A DNA stretch of 64,000 nt. Source: Rotaria macrura. Its lineage: Eukaryota; Rotifera; Eurotatoria; Philodinida; Philodinidae. The stretch is taken from contig OENT01000133.1 of the NCBI GenBank assembly GCA_900239685.1, positions 62,001-126,000 of the forward strand, written 5' to 3'. The notes beneath the pieces were generated by a model. That model had not been told where the DNA came from, ran no database searches, and saw only the letters and a list, made by a program, of their open reading frames with translations. The translations under genes and the position numbers were made by a program. Positions 13,267-27,118 of this stretch are shown piece by piece (within the stretch, counting starts at the first letter, position 1; each line of letters starts with the position of its first letter).

Positions 13267-16200
13267 ATATCCAATATCTAACGACAGATATGGCTGATTA
13301 CAAAAAATCATTAAAATTTATCTTTCGTTTGGATTTTCTTGCGTGATAAAATTTCGCACATTTTTCTATTTATCTTATTTTTGTAATTATTTTGAATCAA
13401 TGTATTTTTTTTCATTTTTTAAACTTTTTTAAACAAGATTTCTTTAACAAGAAAGTACAAAGATTATTCAACAGTATATGCCCTGTTTCAACACAGAGCC
13501 TTAGAAATGAACTCGCACTTACGAATACGAAAATTTCTCTATTCAAATGCATATATTGAAGACCTAAAAGTTGACAAGAAATAAAGTTTGATGAACAATC
13601 ATGAAGTATCTTATTTGAAGTCTTTAGAAATTGTAAGATTACCAATATACTAAGAAAATACAAAATCTAATTATCATTCCTTATGTGTATACCAATTAGA
13701 AAATGATGGATAGAAATAATTCATAATTTTTTTATCATGTCAGAACTTTTTACGAAGAAAAGCCCTTGGATGTTGATCCAAAGAATTCAATGAAAACTGT
13801 ATGAGTTTTTTAAGACAAATGCGGAAACACTATTCACTCAAACTGAAGGATTTTGAACACATTTTTAGTAAAAAACTGATATCAACGATGCTTTTGAAAC
13901 GCTCTTAAACTCTATATTTTTCAAAGTCGAACGGTAATAGTCACGAATGAGCTTCGTAAATTGTGAAGGTAGGATTTCGTACATTTCATATCAGTGTTCA
14001 GCTAGTTTTGTTCCTAAAAGTGTGACATGTGCAAAAGCTGACCTTGTAGATGGAATCATCACTAACAATTTAGTCGATTTATGAATATTTGAAACATTTT
14101 AGCGCAAACAAAAAATTGTTATCCATCAAAAAATTCACCCGTAGTCCTCCTCGCGATTTTAATTCAAAAATATTTTTACTTAAATTTTGTAATTCGTTCA
14201 GTCTGAGCCACAAATTTTCCCATGTTTGAGTTGAGAGTACTTGCCACGAAAATCCCAGAACAGATTTCACCGAAATCTACTCATCAACACCAGGATATTT
14301 CTCGGGTTAGTGATCTTTCTATGACTATGAACCAACTGTATATTTGAAATAAAACAGAAAAAAAAAATAACGGAAACTTCTCAAAAAAGAAGAATTTAGT
14401 TTTTTCAAATATTATTCTTGAACAATGCTGATAAATAGATCTTTTAATAGCAAATCATCCATAATGATGCAACACAGAAAAATAGAGATTATCTACTAAA
14501 AATTCATTCACCAATTGTGTATTCCTTTCGAACAGTTGAGCAAGTTAGATGATACGATCCACAATAATCATAAAAATTTAACATGCAATCTACTTAAGTA
14601 TAACAGTTTCCAAAGAAAATTAAAAAAATCGAATGTCTATATTTCTCTTTAGCAAATAATAAACTTTAAGAAGAAAAGGGAACATTAGATTTAAACAAAA
14701 CCTACTTGTAAGTTCTAGATCAAGTAAAAAAATCTATATAAACCCTATATTCAATCAGTAATTGAAAAAGACGAACAGCTTCTAACGATAATTCATTCAA
14801 TAGTACTCTCTCTCATTTAATAATCGTTTTCTTAATCTATGTTATAGATTTTTGAATGGACACTAACTAAATAAAATAAGAGTATTACGACACCGTCATA
14901 GTACTAATAGTACAAATATTCTAGTAAATGATTCATAAGTATTCTTTTAGGGTATATATTTCGTTTCGATACTGAGGAACTGAAAAAAACAAGAATTAAA
15001 TCATATAACAGCTTGTAACAATTCGAAAGAATGTAAAATAGAAGATTATCAAAGTTCTCGTTAAATATTATGAATAAAAGAAATCTATGAATGATTGAAA
15101 ATTTCTGCACTTCTTTAAAAGCTTGAAAAAAAATTTCATCAAATAATTGAACATTTTCATTCCATTTGTTAACAGAAAAAAAAAGAAGCACTCATGACAC
15201 ACTCAAATATGTCGAATGAAGATGCAGCTATGCAAAATGTACAGAAGTTCTAGAAGGAATGAATCAGGGTTGAAATAAATGGTAGTTGAGCATGCTCATA
15301 CTTTGGCATACGTATATAATTCATCCAATGTCGATTGTGTTCTATTAGAAATTTGATCATCGTAGTTTTCTTTTTCAAAACTATCAACTTTGTTGACGTA
15401 TTTTTTTTTTTCGTACAGTATAATGAGAAACGTTCATCATCAAAGAAACTATGTTTTTATGGCCAACGAAAACATAAATTAAAGATTAACAAATCATTCT
15501 CGAAAAAGTGTTCAGCAAATATTGAACGTCAAACTAGTTAATTAAGTTGATGCCAGTTACTTGTGTTCCCAATCATTTCTATCTGATTCGAATATTTTAG
15601 TCTCTTTCGTATTAATAATCTTTTCAAATATGAGATACATAGAATTTGTTAAAATGTGTAGAACAGTCTAATTTGAGATTATTAACGCTTTTGAAGATTT
15701 CAATAGAGAAAAAGTGTTCTGTGAACTTCTTTTTTCCAATCCAGCAGTGAACATCTGAGCATGGTGACGCTCGCAACATATGTGTTTATATTGTCATTTG
15801 AACAATGATTATTATCTAATTAAATACATGATGCTTCAATTTTCTTGCAACTCTGTTGCACATTGTTGACGAAGAACAGTTTGAAAGAGGAACATACTCA
15901 CTTGAGTACTTCAAAGTATCAGTGATGCGTCGTACTTTTCTCGTTCTACTAGTTCATTTAAGTTACCTTTGTTTTTATTGTTGGAAATAGATAGACGAAT
16001 ACTCACTCTTCTGTGAAAGTTATCCGAATCATGTTTTAGAACTTGTCTATTACGATTGACGTTTGATTTTTTTCCATTCTATTTTAAAATTATTTTAATC
16101 TTTTGAAAATTTTGAAATTCATCAGTAAAAACTAGAAGATTAAAGTAAACGTGCAATTCAAGTTATCGTAATAATATCCGAAAACAAAACAAAATGGACT

Positions 16201-16584
16201 TCTTTCAACTGTTAGATGTACGTCAAGTTAAATTGAAAATTGATTCGAATACATTTTGACCAATTCGACTAATATCGATGTTTTGAAATCTGTACTATTA
16301 TTATTCACTAGATAAGGGATTATCCTGCAAGCATATGATGTATTGTTTGAAACAGACGAAGTTAAATATGAATAATCTTAATGATCTTTAAAATGTGTGA
16401 ATTGATATATATGTTTTTTTTATTGATGTTTTATATGATAGAAATAAAATGAAATAAATTTTTTTGCAATATTGTTTTGCTACTCAACCAACAAGAGTAA
16501 ATGCATGGTTGTTTTGAAGAAAATATATTTGGTTGAATCGTGTAATTATAGTCCAAAGTAATGAATAACTTAACCTAGATTCTA
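13267..16584. other. Intergenic AT-rich spacer
   Basis: About 3.3 kb between the Argonaute stop and the 3' end of the ZIP gene. An AATAAA near 13583 could serve the Argonaute transcript. I saw no conserved exon, RNA gene or long repeat. The short open frames have no recognisable protein content. Confidence 0.5.
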
Positions 16585-16590
16585 TTTATT
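16585..16590 (-). terminator. Poly(A) signal AATAAA of ZIP gene
   Basis: TTTATT on the plus strand, so AATAAA on the minus strand, about 42 nt downstream of the ZIP transporter stop codon. The position is typical of a cleavage/polyadenylation signal. Confidence 0.55.
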
Positions 16591-16631
16591 TGGTACGTAT
16601 TTTGTTTGAAAAGAATCGATACCGCATTTGT

Positions 16632-19221
16632 TCAATTTCTTCCCACTGTGCTTACAATATGCTCTTCAAAGATTGTCAAAGTAAACATAACTAATACGCC
16701 TGACAAGTAGCCGAAAGTGACACAGGTGAATCGAATCCAATCAAATTTCTCTGTATGAGGCATCAATGTTGGCCACTAAAAGATAATTGTTCACATATAT
16801 ATCATTGATAATTGTGAAAAAATTCTAATAAAATTGACTCACTAAATCAACCAAGGCAATATAAGCAAAGGTACCTGCTGTAATAGCAAAAATCCATGTA
16901 CGTGCACCTTCATTTTGAGCAGCACTAACTCCTATGAAAAAGCCCAGAATAGCTGTACAGGCCGAAACAAAATTGAAAAGAAGTGCTCGACGTATTGTAA
17001 AGCCTGATTCGATTAAAACCATATATTCACCTTTAGATCAAATCAAAATACTAAACAATGGAATGAAAATCAATGACAACAAACCAAGTTCAGTTGGTAA
17101 TTCGTGGCAGGCAATAGCCACTGCTGTCGTTACACCAAACATAATGTTTTCAGAAAAAGCTGCTCCAATAGCGAGGCCATCGGCTATATTATGGATACCA
17201 TCACCAATAATTATCATCCAACCGGTACCTATAGAAGATATCTTTTAATATAATAAACTCTGAGAACGATAATTTCATTGAATCCTGCCTACTTTTGGTC
17301 TGCCGTTCGTTCGCCGATATGATCAAATTAGGTACAGTATTTGTAGAAATGATTGCAAAATCATCCTTCGTTTTCGATAGTGTTCCACTCGGTATTTGAC
17401 TCGTTTCATTTAAGGGGAATTCATTGCAACTGTATGAATTCTATGAATGATAAGCAAGAGAAATAAACTAGTTTCTTATAGAAAAATGGTTCTATTCAAA
17501 TTAATTGTTGATTGTCTAGTGTCATGAACTTTGCCAATCGAGATTTTCTACTACAGTACTTGTAAGGCTACATCGATAGACTATGACAGTGTTCTTCGTT
17601 GAACATTGGTTCATAGGATACTGTCTAACTTACGTGTTGAATACTAGTAGTTTTTTTGCCAGGAATATTTACGAAAAACATCCAATCATTTCTTCTGTAT
17701 ATTAGAACGATACTATTATACTTCAGTACATTCACATTTTACACGAATACATTTCTATTCTGTTGTTTTAATTGGTCTAGTCAGATTTCGAATTCACAAA
17801 AGGTAAAGTAGCGATTGCCTACATCATTAAGCGAAAGAACAAAGTGTAAAATTCTTGACAATCACAGTTTCTATGTATCCAGTCATCTATTCAATAAAAT
17901 AATGAATAATTTGTGTTATGTGAAGTACTATGTTTATGATGAATATGAACAAAAAAGACGAAATTCAACATAAATTGCTTTTCAATTAGACTTTCTACCG
18001 GCAAAAAAATGAATACATTCATTTCTTTCCTTGGTAAGGGGAAAATGTTGATCGTACGAATATTCTTTTTTTTTCTTGTCTTTCGATTTTTCACTCACGA
18101 TCTTATCGTCATACAAAAATGACAATTTAAGATATGTTCATCTGGAGAGAGAAAGGAAGACAAATTCATCACGAGCAATTTCTAAATGGGAGGTTCGCAC
18201 CTTATAAACCAGCGTTTTACAATGCATTAAAAAAGTAAGAAAAAGCATCTTGTGAACGAATACATACATCTATGGTTTGTTTCATACTACATTAAAACGT
18301 ATGTCAATCGAAAGATGTACACTTACTGTTACATGATGATGATTTCGATGATGCATGAAAGCGTTTATAGTAAGTTCAATAACATAAAACAGATAAGCAG
18401 CTGTATCGGACAGAGAAAAAAAGAAAGATTATTTATCACTATAATCATATGCATTACTTACTAAGAACAAGAACAACCATTTTCCAAAGGAAAGCAGGTA
18501 CTTGTATTTTTCCATTCGATTGTTCAACTGGAATAAATCGGCCATGTTCATGCATGTGAGACGATGCTAGACTATATTCGATAATCTTTCATGTAAAAAT
18601 CAAAATTCAAAAATTAAATATTTCAAAAATTAAATTAAATAACTAAGTGAACATACGACAGGAAATAGTTCAAATGCACTATCAGAAAAAAGTGTTCCGA
18701 CAGCAAGTGCAGTAAAAAATGCATTCAAATATTTATAGTAAGGTTTTTTCATTAATGGAAATGCTATAAAACCAGCTAATGAAAGAATACTAATGATAAA
18801 AACAGCTAAAAATCCATAGCCATATTCTAAATAATTGAAACATATTCATTCTAATACAAGCAAAATAGTTTGAATTAGAATCTATCGTCATACTTTGTGC
18901 AAATGAAGGTTGTTTCAAAGATGATGTGCCTGATTCGTAACATGTTTTATTAATGATTTTATTTACAAATGATACATGACATTCTTGGACAAGTTCAAGT
19001 TCAGTGATGTTCATTTCATTATTTGTCAAACTATCATTAAGCGATGAAATTTTATATGCTGCCGATGACGACCAGCACTAAATCAAAGTTATTGCGTTAG
19101 AATAACATGTCGTTCAATATGAAGAACTTACTGCATTTCGATTATTTTCTCCATTGATAAAAGTCAAAAATAAACCAAAACTGACCAAAAATTGAAATAC
19201 ATTTTGGCATCTAATAGTCAT
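16632..19221 (-). CDS. ZIP (SLC39A, LIV-1-type) metal transporter, 7 exons, 347 aa
   Basis: Membrane importer of Zn2+ (possibly Fe/Mn) into the cytosol. Exons in transcript order: 19221-19132, 19077-18894, 18826-18657, 18585-18462, 17228-17085, 17030-16843, 16775-16632 (1044 nt, phases consistent). Residues 1-24 look like a signal peptide, followed by a short polar extracellular part with NxS/T sites. The first membrane helix begins [12 protein letters not shown]. The family metal-site motifs are intact: HNIADG (H202, N203, D206) and HELPTE (H231, E232, E236), then the LIV-1-like [13 protein letters not shown] and [17 protein letters not shown]. It has no long His-rich loop, so it is compact for the subfamily. 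The HELPxE form, not EELPxE, argues against a direct ZIP8/14 orthologue. Intron 4 (17229-18461) is unusually long, with nothing recognisable inside. Confidence 0.93.
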
Positions 19222-20185
19222 AATCATTATCAATAAGTTTAAAGTACTAGACTAGCTGGAGGATGTTTTTGTCGTCGCGTGACGTTTTTTGGTAAGAAGG
19301 TAATAAAGCTCAAAGCTTGATATTAAACGAAGAGTGTATATGATAGACTGAATATATCATCGATAAAGAAAAAAACAGAACAAGATAAAAGAAAAAGAAA
19401 GAATACCTCGACAGAAAAAGCCCTAAATTATATATATATATATATATATATACTAATGGTGACATGAACTTTAACTTTTAAGTCTGTTTCTTGATCAAGT
19501 CATTTTTTTGTTGGTTTCACTTTTATAATTCATCTTTCATCAAAAAGTGATACAAGAATAATGTAAGTTAAAAGAATAAATTGTGAACAAAATGTTCAAC
19601 AAGTGTTAATAAAAGAAGAAAAAGCCTTTGAAAGTCAATGTAACTTGACAATTATGATCGCTGAGATAACCATATGATTTAACATTTTCATTCTTTACTA
19701 ATGATTCACAAGGCAAATATTCATCGATTGAAGATTTTTACATCAATTGGCAAAAACGGCTAGTCTTAAACAAATTTTATTATTCTATCATACAGCTGAC
19801 TTGTAGAATCAAATATACAATGTCTATGGACATAATTCAGTATAGACTCGATGATGCGAACACCAAAGAACATTGATCTAATCCAGTAGCATTTCTTTTC
19901 AATTTCAAATATTGTAATATCATAAAGGATGCCGTCGATTGATAGTTGATATTTATTTGAAGTTTTTATTTTCTCTTCAAATCAAAATCCTATTAAGTGC
20001 ATATCTTTTAAGTTCATAATGTCAATACATATGTATGTATGTCAACGAAAAATCTAAATCGATAATCGATATATATTCTAAACTATTTTATAGTGATATT
20101 GTAACTATAAAATTCATATATGATCTTTATCGATAGAACAAGAATATGTCCTGTAAAATATAATGAAATAAAAGAAGTTCTTCGA
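19222..20185. other. Spacer between ZIP and CRYZ genes
   Basis: Just under 1 kb of AT-rich DNA. It holds the ZIP promoter side and a (TA)n tract at 19428-19453. No exon or RNA gene seen. Confidence 0.5.
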
Positions 20186-23100
20186 TTATATTTTAAGTGT
20201 CAGTCTTCCACATGTACCACTATTAGAAATCACATCTGTTTGAGCTTGTGCTGCTTGTTCTAGTGGATAGATTTGACCGAGAAACGGTTTTAAATATCCA
20301 TTTTGAAGGCCATGTTGTAAATAAGCATTCGTCATTTGAAGTTCATCCTTATGACGGAAATTAAAAAATACATATGCTAATTTCTTTTATTCTAATTATC
20401 ATACTTCACTTGAACTAAATAAAGTAATGCCATAAACACTTATTTCTTTAGCCATTAAAAATCGAGGATTTATGTCTATTGTACCACGATTACCCACAAC
20501 AATAACTCGACCAACAGACGATTTAAGCAATTGTAAATCATTATTTAAATTAACATTTGCTAACATTTCAATGATTAAATCAATGCCTCCATGATTTATT
20601 GAAGCATTCTTTGAAAGAATTCGTTGAAAGAAAATGAACTTGATATGAAAAGAAAATCAATTATCTTACAACAATGTCTTTAAAATATCCTTCTTGTTTA
20701 TGATTGAATACATGATCGGCACCTTGATTACGCACGGCTTGTAAACCTTGTTCAGTAGATGCTGTCCCAATAACACGTAAGCCAAGTGCTTTTGCTAATT
20801 GGACAGCTGCCATACCAACCTGTTTCATTGAAAATAAAATTCTAGTAATCGAACCGATTATATGAAGTTCGTTCGATCAACTTACTCCTCCACTGGCACC
20901 ATGAATTAAAACTGTTTCATTTGGTTTTGCATGACCTCTGTAATATTACATAATGAGCAAATCAATGCAAAAAAGAGCAAAATACTACGAAAGATAATCG
21001 TCGTATTTTGCTTAAGTAAACTATTTGAATACTTGGTACGATCAATTAAAGGCTAATTATAAACTTTCTTCGTGCAATTATCTCAATACCAGAAATTTTG
21101 TTACTTTTCGTAGTCATCCTCATTTTCTATCTTCATTCAATGATATATCCTTCAATGTTGAATGTAAGTTGTTAAACTTCAACCTAACACTATCTATATC
21201 AAATAGTATGCTTGCAAAATTATATTCTTGAAGCAGCTGGAAAATTAGTAAAAACTAGCTTTCTTTACTGTTGAGATCTAGATTTACAGATGTTTTTGAA
21301 AAGAAGACTAACGTTAGCAAACACAAATATCCTAAACATCTATATTTATTCGCACACTAATGTGTACTAACCAATGACAATGAATAATTTCGAATAATTT
21401 CGTATCAACAAAGAGTTTTGCCGATGTTGTCTTGTGTTCATGTCGATATCAGCTCTGAATGTGTTAGAGAAAACGTTCTTTTTAAAAAGACTCCCGTCTG
21501 TTAACTAAAGCATGCACACTAAATTTGAAGTCAACTTTTCAAACCAAAGATTCATACAGAAACACAACGTCGTCATTGAGAACTTAAAAGAAAACGGGCA
21601 TTGTAAAAATGTCTTGAAAAATTCATACAGATGATCCATTAAAGAAACAGAAGTTGAATACAAAATATTATTAAATTGAATCAGCCGCAAAATACATCTA
21701 TAGGCACGTATAGCATCAAGACAAAGGATTTATGTGAAGTATACACATAACAGAGTGATAGTTCAATACCGAGAGAAGGTAAGAAAGAAACAAAACTCTC
21801 ATGCACTGTACTACAATAAATTAAGTTCTCGTTATCTTAGATAGTCGCACTTTGTCTTTATTCTAAATTACACAGTAGTAAAAATTTTTACTTAAGGATT
21901 TCATGTTTTTTATATTGTATCAATCTACTTGTTTAACAAGAAACATTTTACTTAGTTATTAATTATCAAACTTCCTAGATACTTTTATTTTCGAGAAAAT
22001 TTTAATTAATTGAGTGTTCACTATTTTTATCTAGCAAACTATTTGTAGCCTAATATTTATTTATTTTTTCTTCTCTAGTTATAGTTGTCCTTCGAATTAA
22101 TGAATATTCGAATTAATTAATAGTTTATTGAAGAATAAGTAGAAAAATCTTCATCAATTTTAAGAATCATTTCATCCTTGATCCTTTTTAAAATTTCTCG
22201 TATGATATTGTCAAATGTAGCATTACGAACAATCTGACTAAGATTCCAGTTAGAATTATTTAGTTTAAACGCAAATCAGTCTTTTGATCTACATAGTTTA
22301 TGTTTGGACTAATTCAAAATCATAACTTATATTCGACTTTAAAAATGACTAACACAAACATATATTTATTCTATAGTAATATGAATTGATATTTTTATAT
22401 TCGAGTGACTTAGAATTCTCTCGTGGCGTGTGTCATTGCCTTGATGTGATTTTATTTCATAGAAAGAACGTCATTGTTTCAAAAAAGAAAGATCAACAAA
22501 TAATGAATAGATGATCAAGGAGAATGCAACTCCTTATTCTATAGTCATATAATTAAATACTGATCAGTTGAATTCATTTTTTATCAGGTAGAGCACTGAA
22601 GATGAAACAATACACGAAGAGAAAAGTTCATCTATATCCTTCCACACATATGAGAGAGCCAAGAGTTTTTCGTCTGGATGATGCTTGAAAAAGCTTCATT
22701 TTCTAAATGAACAGATTTATCGATGATTATTTCGAGATATGCAAACATAATTTTAGAAAGCGAATGAAGAATTTGGCGGCACTGTTTAAGCTCATCATTC
22801 ATCAGAAAAAATTACTTGAAAAAATATTGTAGATAGAATAATAAGTTAATGAGTATCAGAATTACAAATGAGATAGGGACACTGGTGATAAAACTTCGGA
22901 AACTTAGCAAACGTACAACGAATAATCTTCGATTAGTTGAAATCACGATAGCCAATGAAGAAGTTTGAAATCCCCAACGAGATTATTATTCAGAATTTGT
23001 TAACTGATTGTTTGAATGCAAGAGAAGTCGCTGGTATTCGACTATCACACGAACAAGAAATTTCTTTTTCTTTCTAGACTCCTGTGTACACATAGATGCA

Positions 23101-24428
23101 GTACAAGTACTTAAGTGTATTGTAGGATGCGATTGTAAGTGAGAAGAAGACCGACAACAGATGCATTCTTATTACTGTTGACTTATCATCATCTTCCATC
23201 TTCAAATAGTATAGAAGATCACTCATTGTTTTAGACAATATCATCTTGAAAAATGCTACATAAAAGATACTGGCTAATGCATAGCATGGATGGACAAAGA
23301 TTACAATTAAGATGAGTAAATCCTATTCTATCAAAAATAAAAAGAATCGCGATGATCTTACTTGATAACGAGTGCCCGATAAGCAGTAAAATAGGGTGTA
23401 CCAAGAGCTGAACCTTCTTCGAATGAAACATTTGATGGCAATGGAAAAACAGCATCACAATTAGCAACACAGTATTCAGCATAAGTGCCTGTACTTGTAT
23501 TTACTGTAAATACACGATCACCAACCTAAAATAAAAACAATTATTTCGCATAATCTTATGATGAAATGAATATAATGTTACATTATTTGAAAAAAGCCTA
23601 TTTTCTTCTCAACTAGAGGAAAAAACTGAGTTCAATGGTTTTTTTATACTTTCGATGCGGTTTTTGTCAGTAAACATTACTGAATATTCTATTGAAAATT
23701 CTGAAAAAGCTCTACTATCTGACTGTGGTTAAGTAAATAATACACGAGGTGATGAGGTGTAAATAGTTTCACAACTGAATTTTAACGAAAGTGTAAAGAT
23801 TGTTTGAGAGTTACAAGTAGTTGAGTGCATTTTTTGAATTTTATGACTTTGCCAAATACCCAAATGAACTCGAATATTTTCTGAAAGTTCTATTCGAGTC
23901 TTATCTAATCTATATCTATAGACAAAACAACAATCAATGAACAGATCAAACAGGAACTTTCCAGTTGTTTTTTCTTTAACAACTTAACCTTGAAAGGCAT
24001 GCAATAACTAATTAATTTCAATCATTAAAATAATAAAAAACATTCGATTACCTTGAATTTCGTTACTTCTTCACCAATTCGTTGAATAACACCAGCACAA
24101 TCGAATCCTGGAACATAAGGTAAAATAGGTCGACGAGCATATGTGCCTGATCGAATGTATGTATCAACTGGATTGACACCAGCAGCATGCACACGAATCA
24201 ATACCTAATCAAAATATGCATCGAATCTGAAACCGTACTATTCTTTAATTAATTTTCTTTCGTACTTCTTGAGATTTCACTTCAGGAATTGGTAAATTTT
24301 CAACTAAGTTGCAAACATGGGCATCACCTACGAGTATGAAAAATTTATGATTCATAATTATTTAAGTCCCACAATCCAAGATCAAACAAGATAACAATAC
24401 CGAATTCTTTTACAAGGATTGCTCGCAT
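20186..24428 (-). CDS. CRYZ: Zeta-crystallin / NADPH:quinone oxidoreductase, 8 exons, 324 aa
   Basis: Medium-chain dehydrogenase/reductase of the quinone oxidoreductase family, a cytosolic one-electron quinone reductase using NADPH. Exons: 24428-24401, 24327-24266, 24204-24052, 23525-23362, 20937-20886, 20819-20670, 20608-20405, 20347-20186 (975 nt). It aligns end to end with the vertebrate protein (329 aa): [10 protein letters not shown] start, [27 protein letters not shown], the nucleotide-binding loop [31 protein letters not shown], and a Q(x)[11 protein letters not shown]-terminal helix. The structural zinc lobe of alcohol dehydrogenases is absent, as expected. Intron 4 is 2424 nt (20938-23361) and intron 3 is 526 nt, against about 55-75 nt for most of the others. 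Confidence 0.95.
20938..23361 (-). other. Unusually long intron 4 of CRYZ
   Basis: A 2.4-kb intron bounded by GTAAG (donor side at 23361) and ACAG (acceptor at 20938). It is AT-rich, with no recognisable nested gene, RNA or terminal repeats. Old transposon residue is possible but not shown. Confidence 0.8.
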
Positions 24429-27118
24429 GATATGGGCTATTTGTAATCAATTGAATAGAATCAGCACTTTTATAGATTTCGAATGTGTGTCGGTCAACTT
24501 TGCATCGTCATGTACGCCGAAGTATTTGCTGATAAGGAAAGACCAATACAAAAAGAACAACTCCACAATGTGTCGCTCTCCTTCTTTTTCAATTCACAAT
24601 ACTTTATTGGGTTTCTTTTTCTTACAGTGAAATAAAATAACAATAATACTTTTATTTCTCTTTTTCGAGAATCGGAACAAGTCTACGAGTGTATGAATCT
24701 ATCAAAATAGTACTCATTCAAAAATTAAATAGATTTTGATAGAAGAGAGAAGTTCAATCCGCTAATTTTCAGTTGGTTATTTGCAATAGTTAACTTCTGG
24801 TCGAACCCAAGAGACTTGTAGATAATTTGCCTAAGAAATCTATGATTATGTCCGTGATATTCAATCAGATCATTGAGGCATACAATAATGTCTAATTGTT
24901 CGTATTCGAATTAATATGACGATTGCAAAATATCGATGTCCTTCAAGTTGAAAATATTTTCCGCTAAGCTAATACTGATTCCAACTGAAAGGAAGATTGA
25001 GTATTGTTTGAAATAATGCTGTAAAAGGAAATAGAAAACGATGTGCAATTTTTACCGTTTAAAATAAAAACTGAATTGAATCTTCAAAACCGGCTTTTTC
25101 TGAAGAGCTCTCTCAGAGTCATCTGCCATGATTCTTAAAAAGGAAATAAAATGTAGCGCAGAAGTTTTGAAATTGTAATTTTTAGTAGTGTGCAAGAATT
25201 GTTGACCAACACTAGTCTTTAAGATTTTATTACAGATTTTCGACAAAAAAATCATCATATAGGTTCAAACGGTATCGCTGGTTGCAATACATTTTTCATC
25301 TGGTTTCCGATTAAAAAATTAGCTTCTGTCACTGCAGTATTACAAATATATTCTGATACAAGAATAGAAAACACAGAAATTTAGTTAAACTGCATTTACA
25401 TACTAATAATACATTAAGCACATTCAATAGAATGATGATACTATTAACTCTATAAACATTATTTAGAAATTCGATACAAATATCGATTTAAAACTAAACT
25501 GATTGACATGCAGTACTTCTTATTCTGATTTGAAATGTACTTCTTTAATATCTCCTGTACTATCTTAATTATTGAACGAGTGGAACATTTGAGAACCTTT
25601 TCTTTTCATATTGGTAGATGAATGAATCCAAGATTCTTTATGATAGAACTGTCAGCAAGCATTATACTTGATATCCCCTTTTACTCTACATTTTCATATA
25701 TATGACTGATTCATTACATGCATCCACTAAGTTTAAATAGACATCATATTTGTATCCAGATTTTATTGAAATTCTACAACCAGAATATACTTTTAAACAT
25801 AAATAAATTATGATAAATACTAGTTTTGATTGTTTATATTTCGTATTCAACAAAAATGCATAGTATGCGGTTAATATTTAGCTGCTGCTTGGTGGGAACT
25901 AGATTGTAAGACAATCGAGAAAAAAAACAGAATTTAGTCCATGCTGAAGATACCATGTGTGAATTTACAATTATCGTAGCAACCTGTCAAATATAGTTGT
26001 CTGATATCAATAAATCCTGTGAAACGAATGCTAGAGCCTCTTCGATCTTAGTAAACAAACAAATGCTTATGTTGATCTCACGATGCTTATCGTTTCATTT
26101 ATTAACATAGAGTCGCCTATTAAGGTGTCTATATTTGGTTGATCGATGGACGTTGAATGCGGATCACTAAAACTTTGTTTCGCACATCTATTTAACAAAT
26201 TCAGCTGAGATACACGCACACCTTGCCTTGAAAGAAAGCATGTGCATGCATCCATATTCTCTTCAACTATAACCTTTTTCTGATGAAATGTACAACAAAA
26301 ACGAAACCACTTGATGTGACTACATCAAGCACTAAGTATGTATTTGCTGTTTTATTGACATATTTAAAAAAATCTCCAGTGACAATTTTTCTATTCATCA
26401 TGACCACTGATACATTTCCTCGTACGATTATAACTTTCAATGACGTACATACTAAAATAAGTATGCATAGCTTCCTTTCGATTTCATTCATCAATTATAT
26501 TGTAAGACTATATTTTAACAATATTGATTTCTAAATAATAAGTGAAATGGGTAAATGCATGGGAAGCGTACCACTGTACACACGAACATCTCAGAATTTT
26601 CTTGAACTTTCAGGATTTATAGAGCTCGCCGAGCTGATCATTTTGGTAACCAATTATTAGAAGTTTGAATAGAAGATCAGATTGAAATGGGCGAAATACG
26701 ATTTTCGGAAATTTAAAAAAAACATGCTAAAACGAAGGGGTCTGATTGTTGCGAGAACATTTTCTTCCTTATTTTAGAACCGAAAAAACAGCATTCAATA
26801 CATATTCTGATAATTCCTGCTCAGCTCTATCTAACCATATAGAAATGAAATGGTTTAGCTTCGCAAAGTGAAGTTTTTAATGGCAAGACAGTCAGTTTAC
26901 CACTACATAAACTTCGTCTCACAATAGCAAGCCTCTGCCGAATTTGAATGATTGCTGGTATACTAGGTTTTTCAGAGCGTGATTTGCTCTATCTTCTGGT
27001 ATATTAGGCTTGTCGTGCTCTTTTGATTTTCGTCCGCTAGTGAGCGTAAATGTTTATGTACCGACTTTATAGGACAGATTTAGGTATCTGTAAAATATGT
27101 GAGCACCCCAAAGTCGAG
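24429..27118. other. Gene-free spacer
   Basis: AT-rich intergenic DNA on the 5' side of CRYZ. The open frames at 25052-25258 and 26067-26534 have no recognisable content. Around 26608-26645 is a single copy of a GC-richer motif (AGAGCTCGCCGAGCTGAT) that resembles the outer arms of the foldback repeat downstream, in the same orientation as its left arm. Confidence 0.5.

Noticed and set aside
25052-25258. Minus-strand frame whose internal MADDSERALQKKP resembles the start of ribosomal protein S11
   Set aside because: Only about a dozen residues are similar. The sequence after it does not continue as S11, and no splice-joined exon restores it, so chance or a tiny fragment is likelier than a gene.
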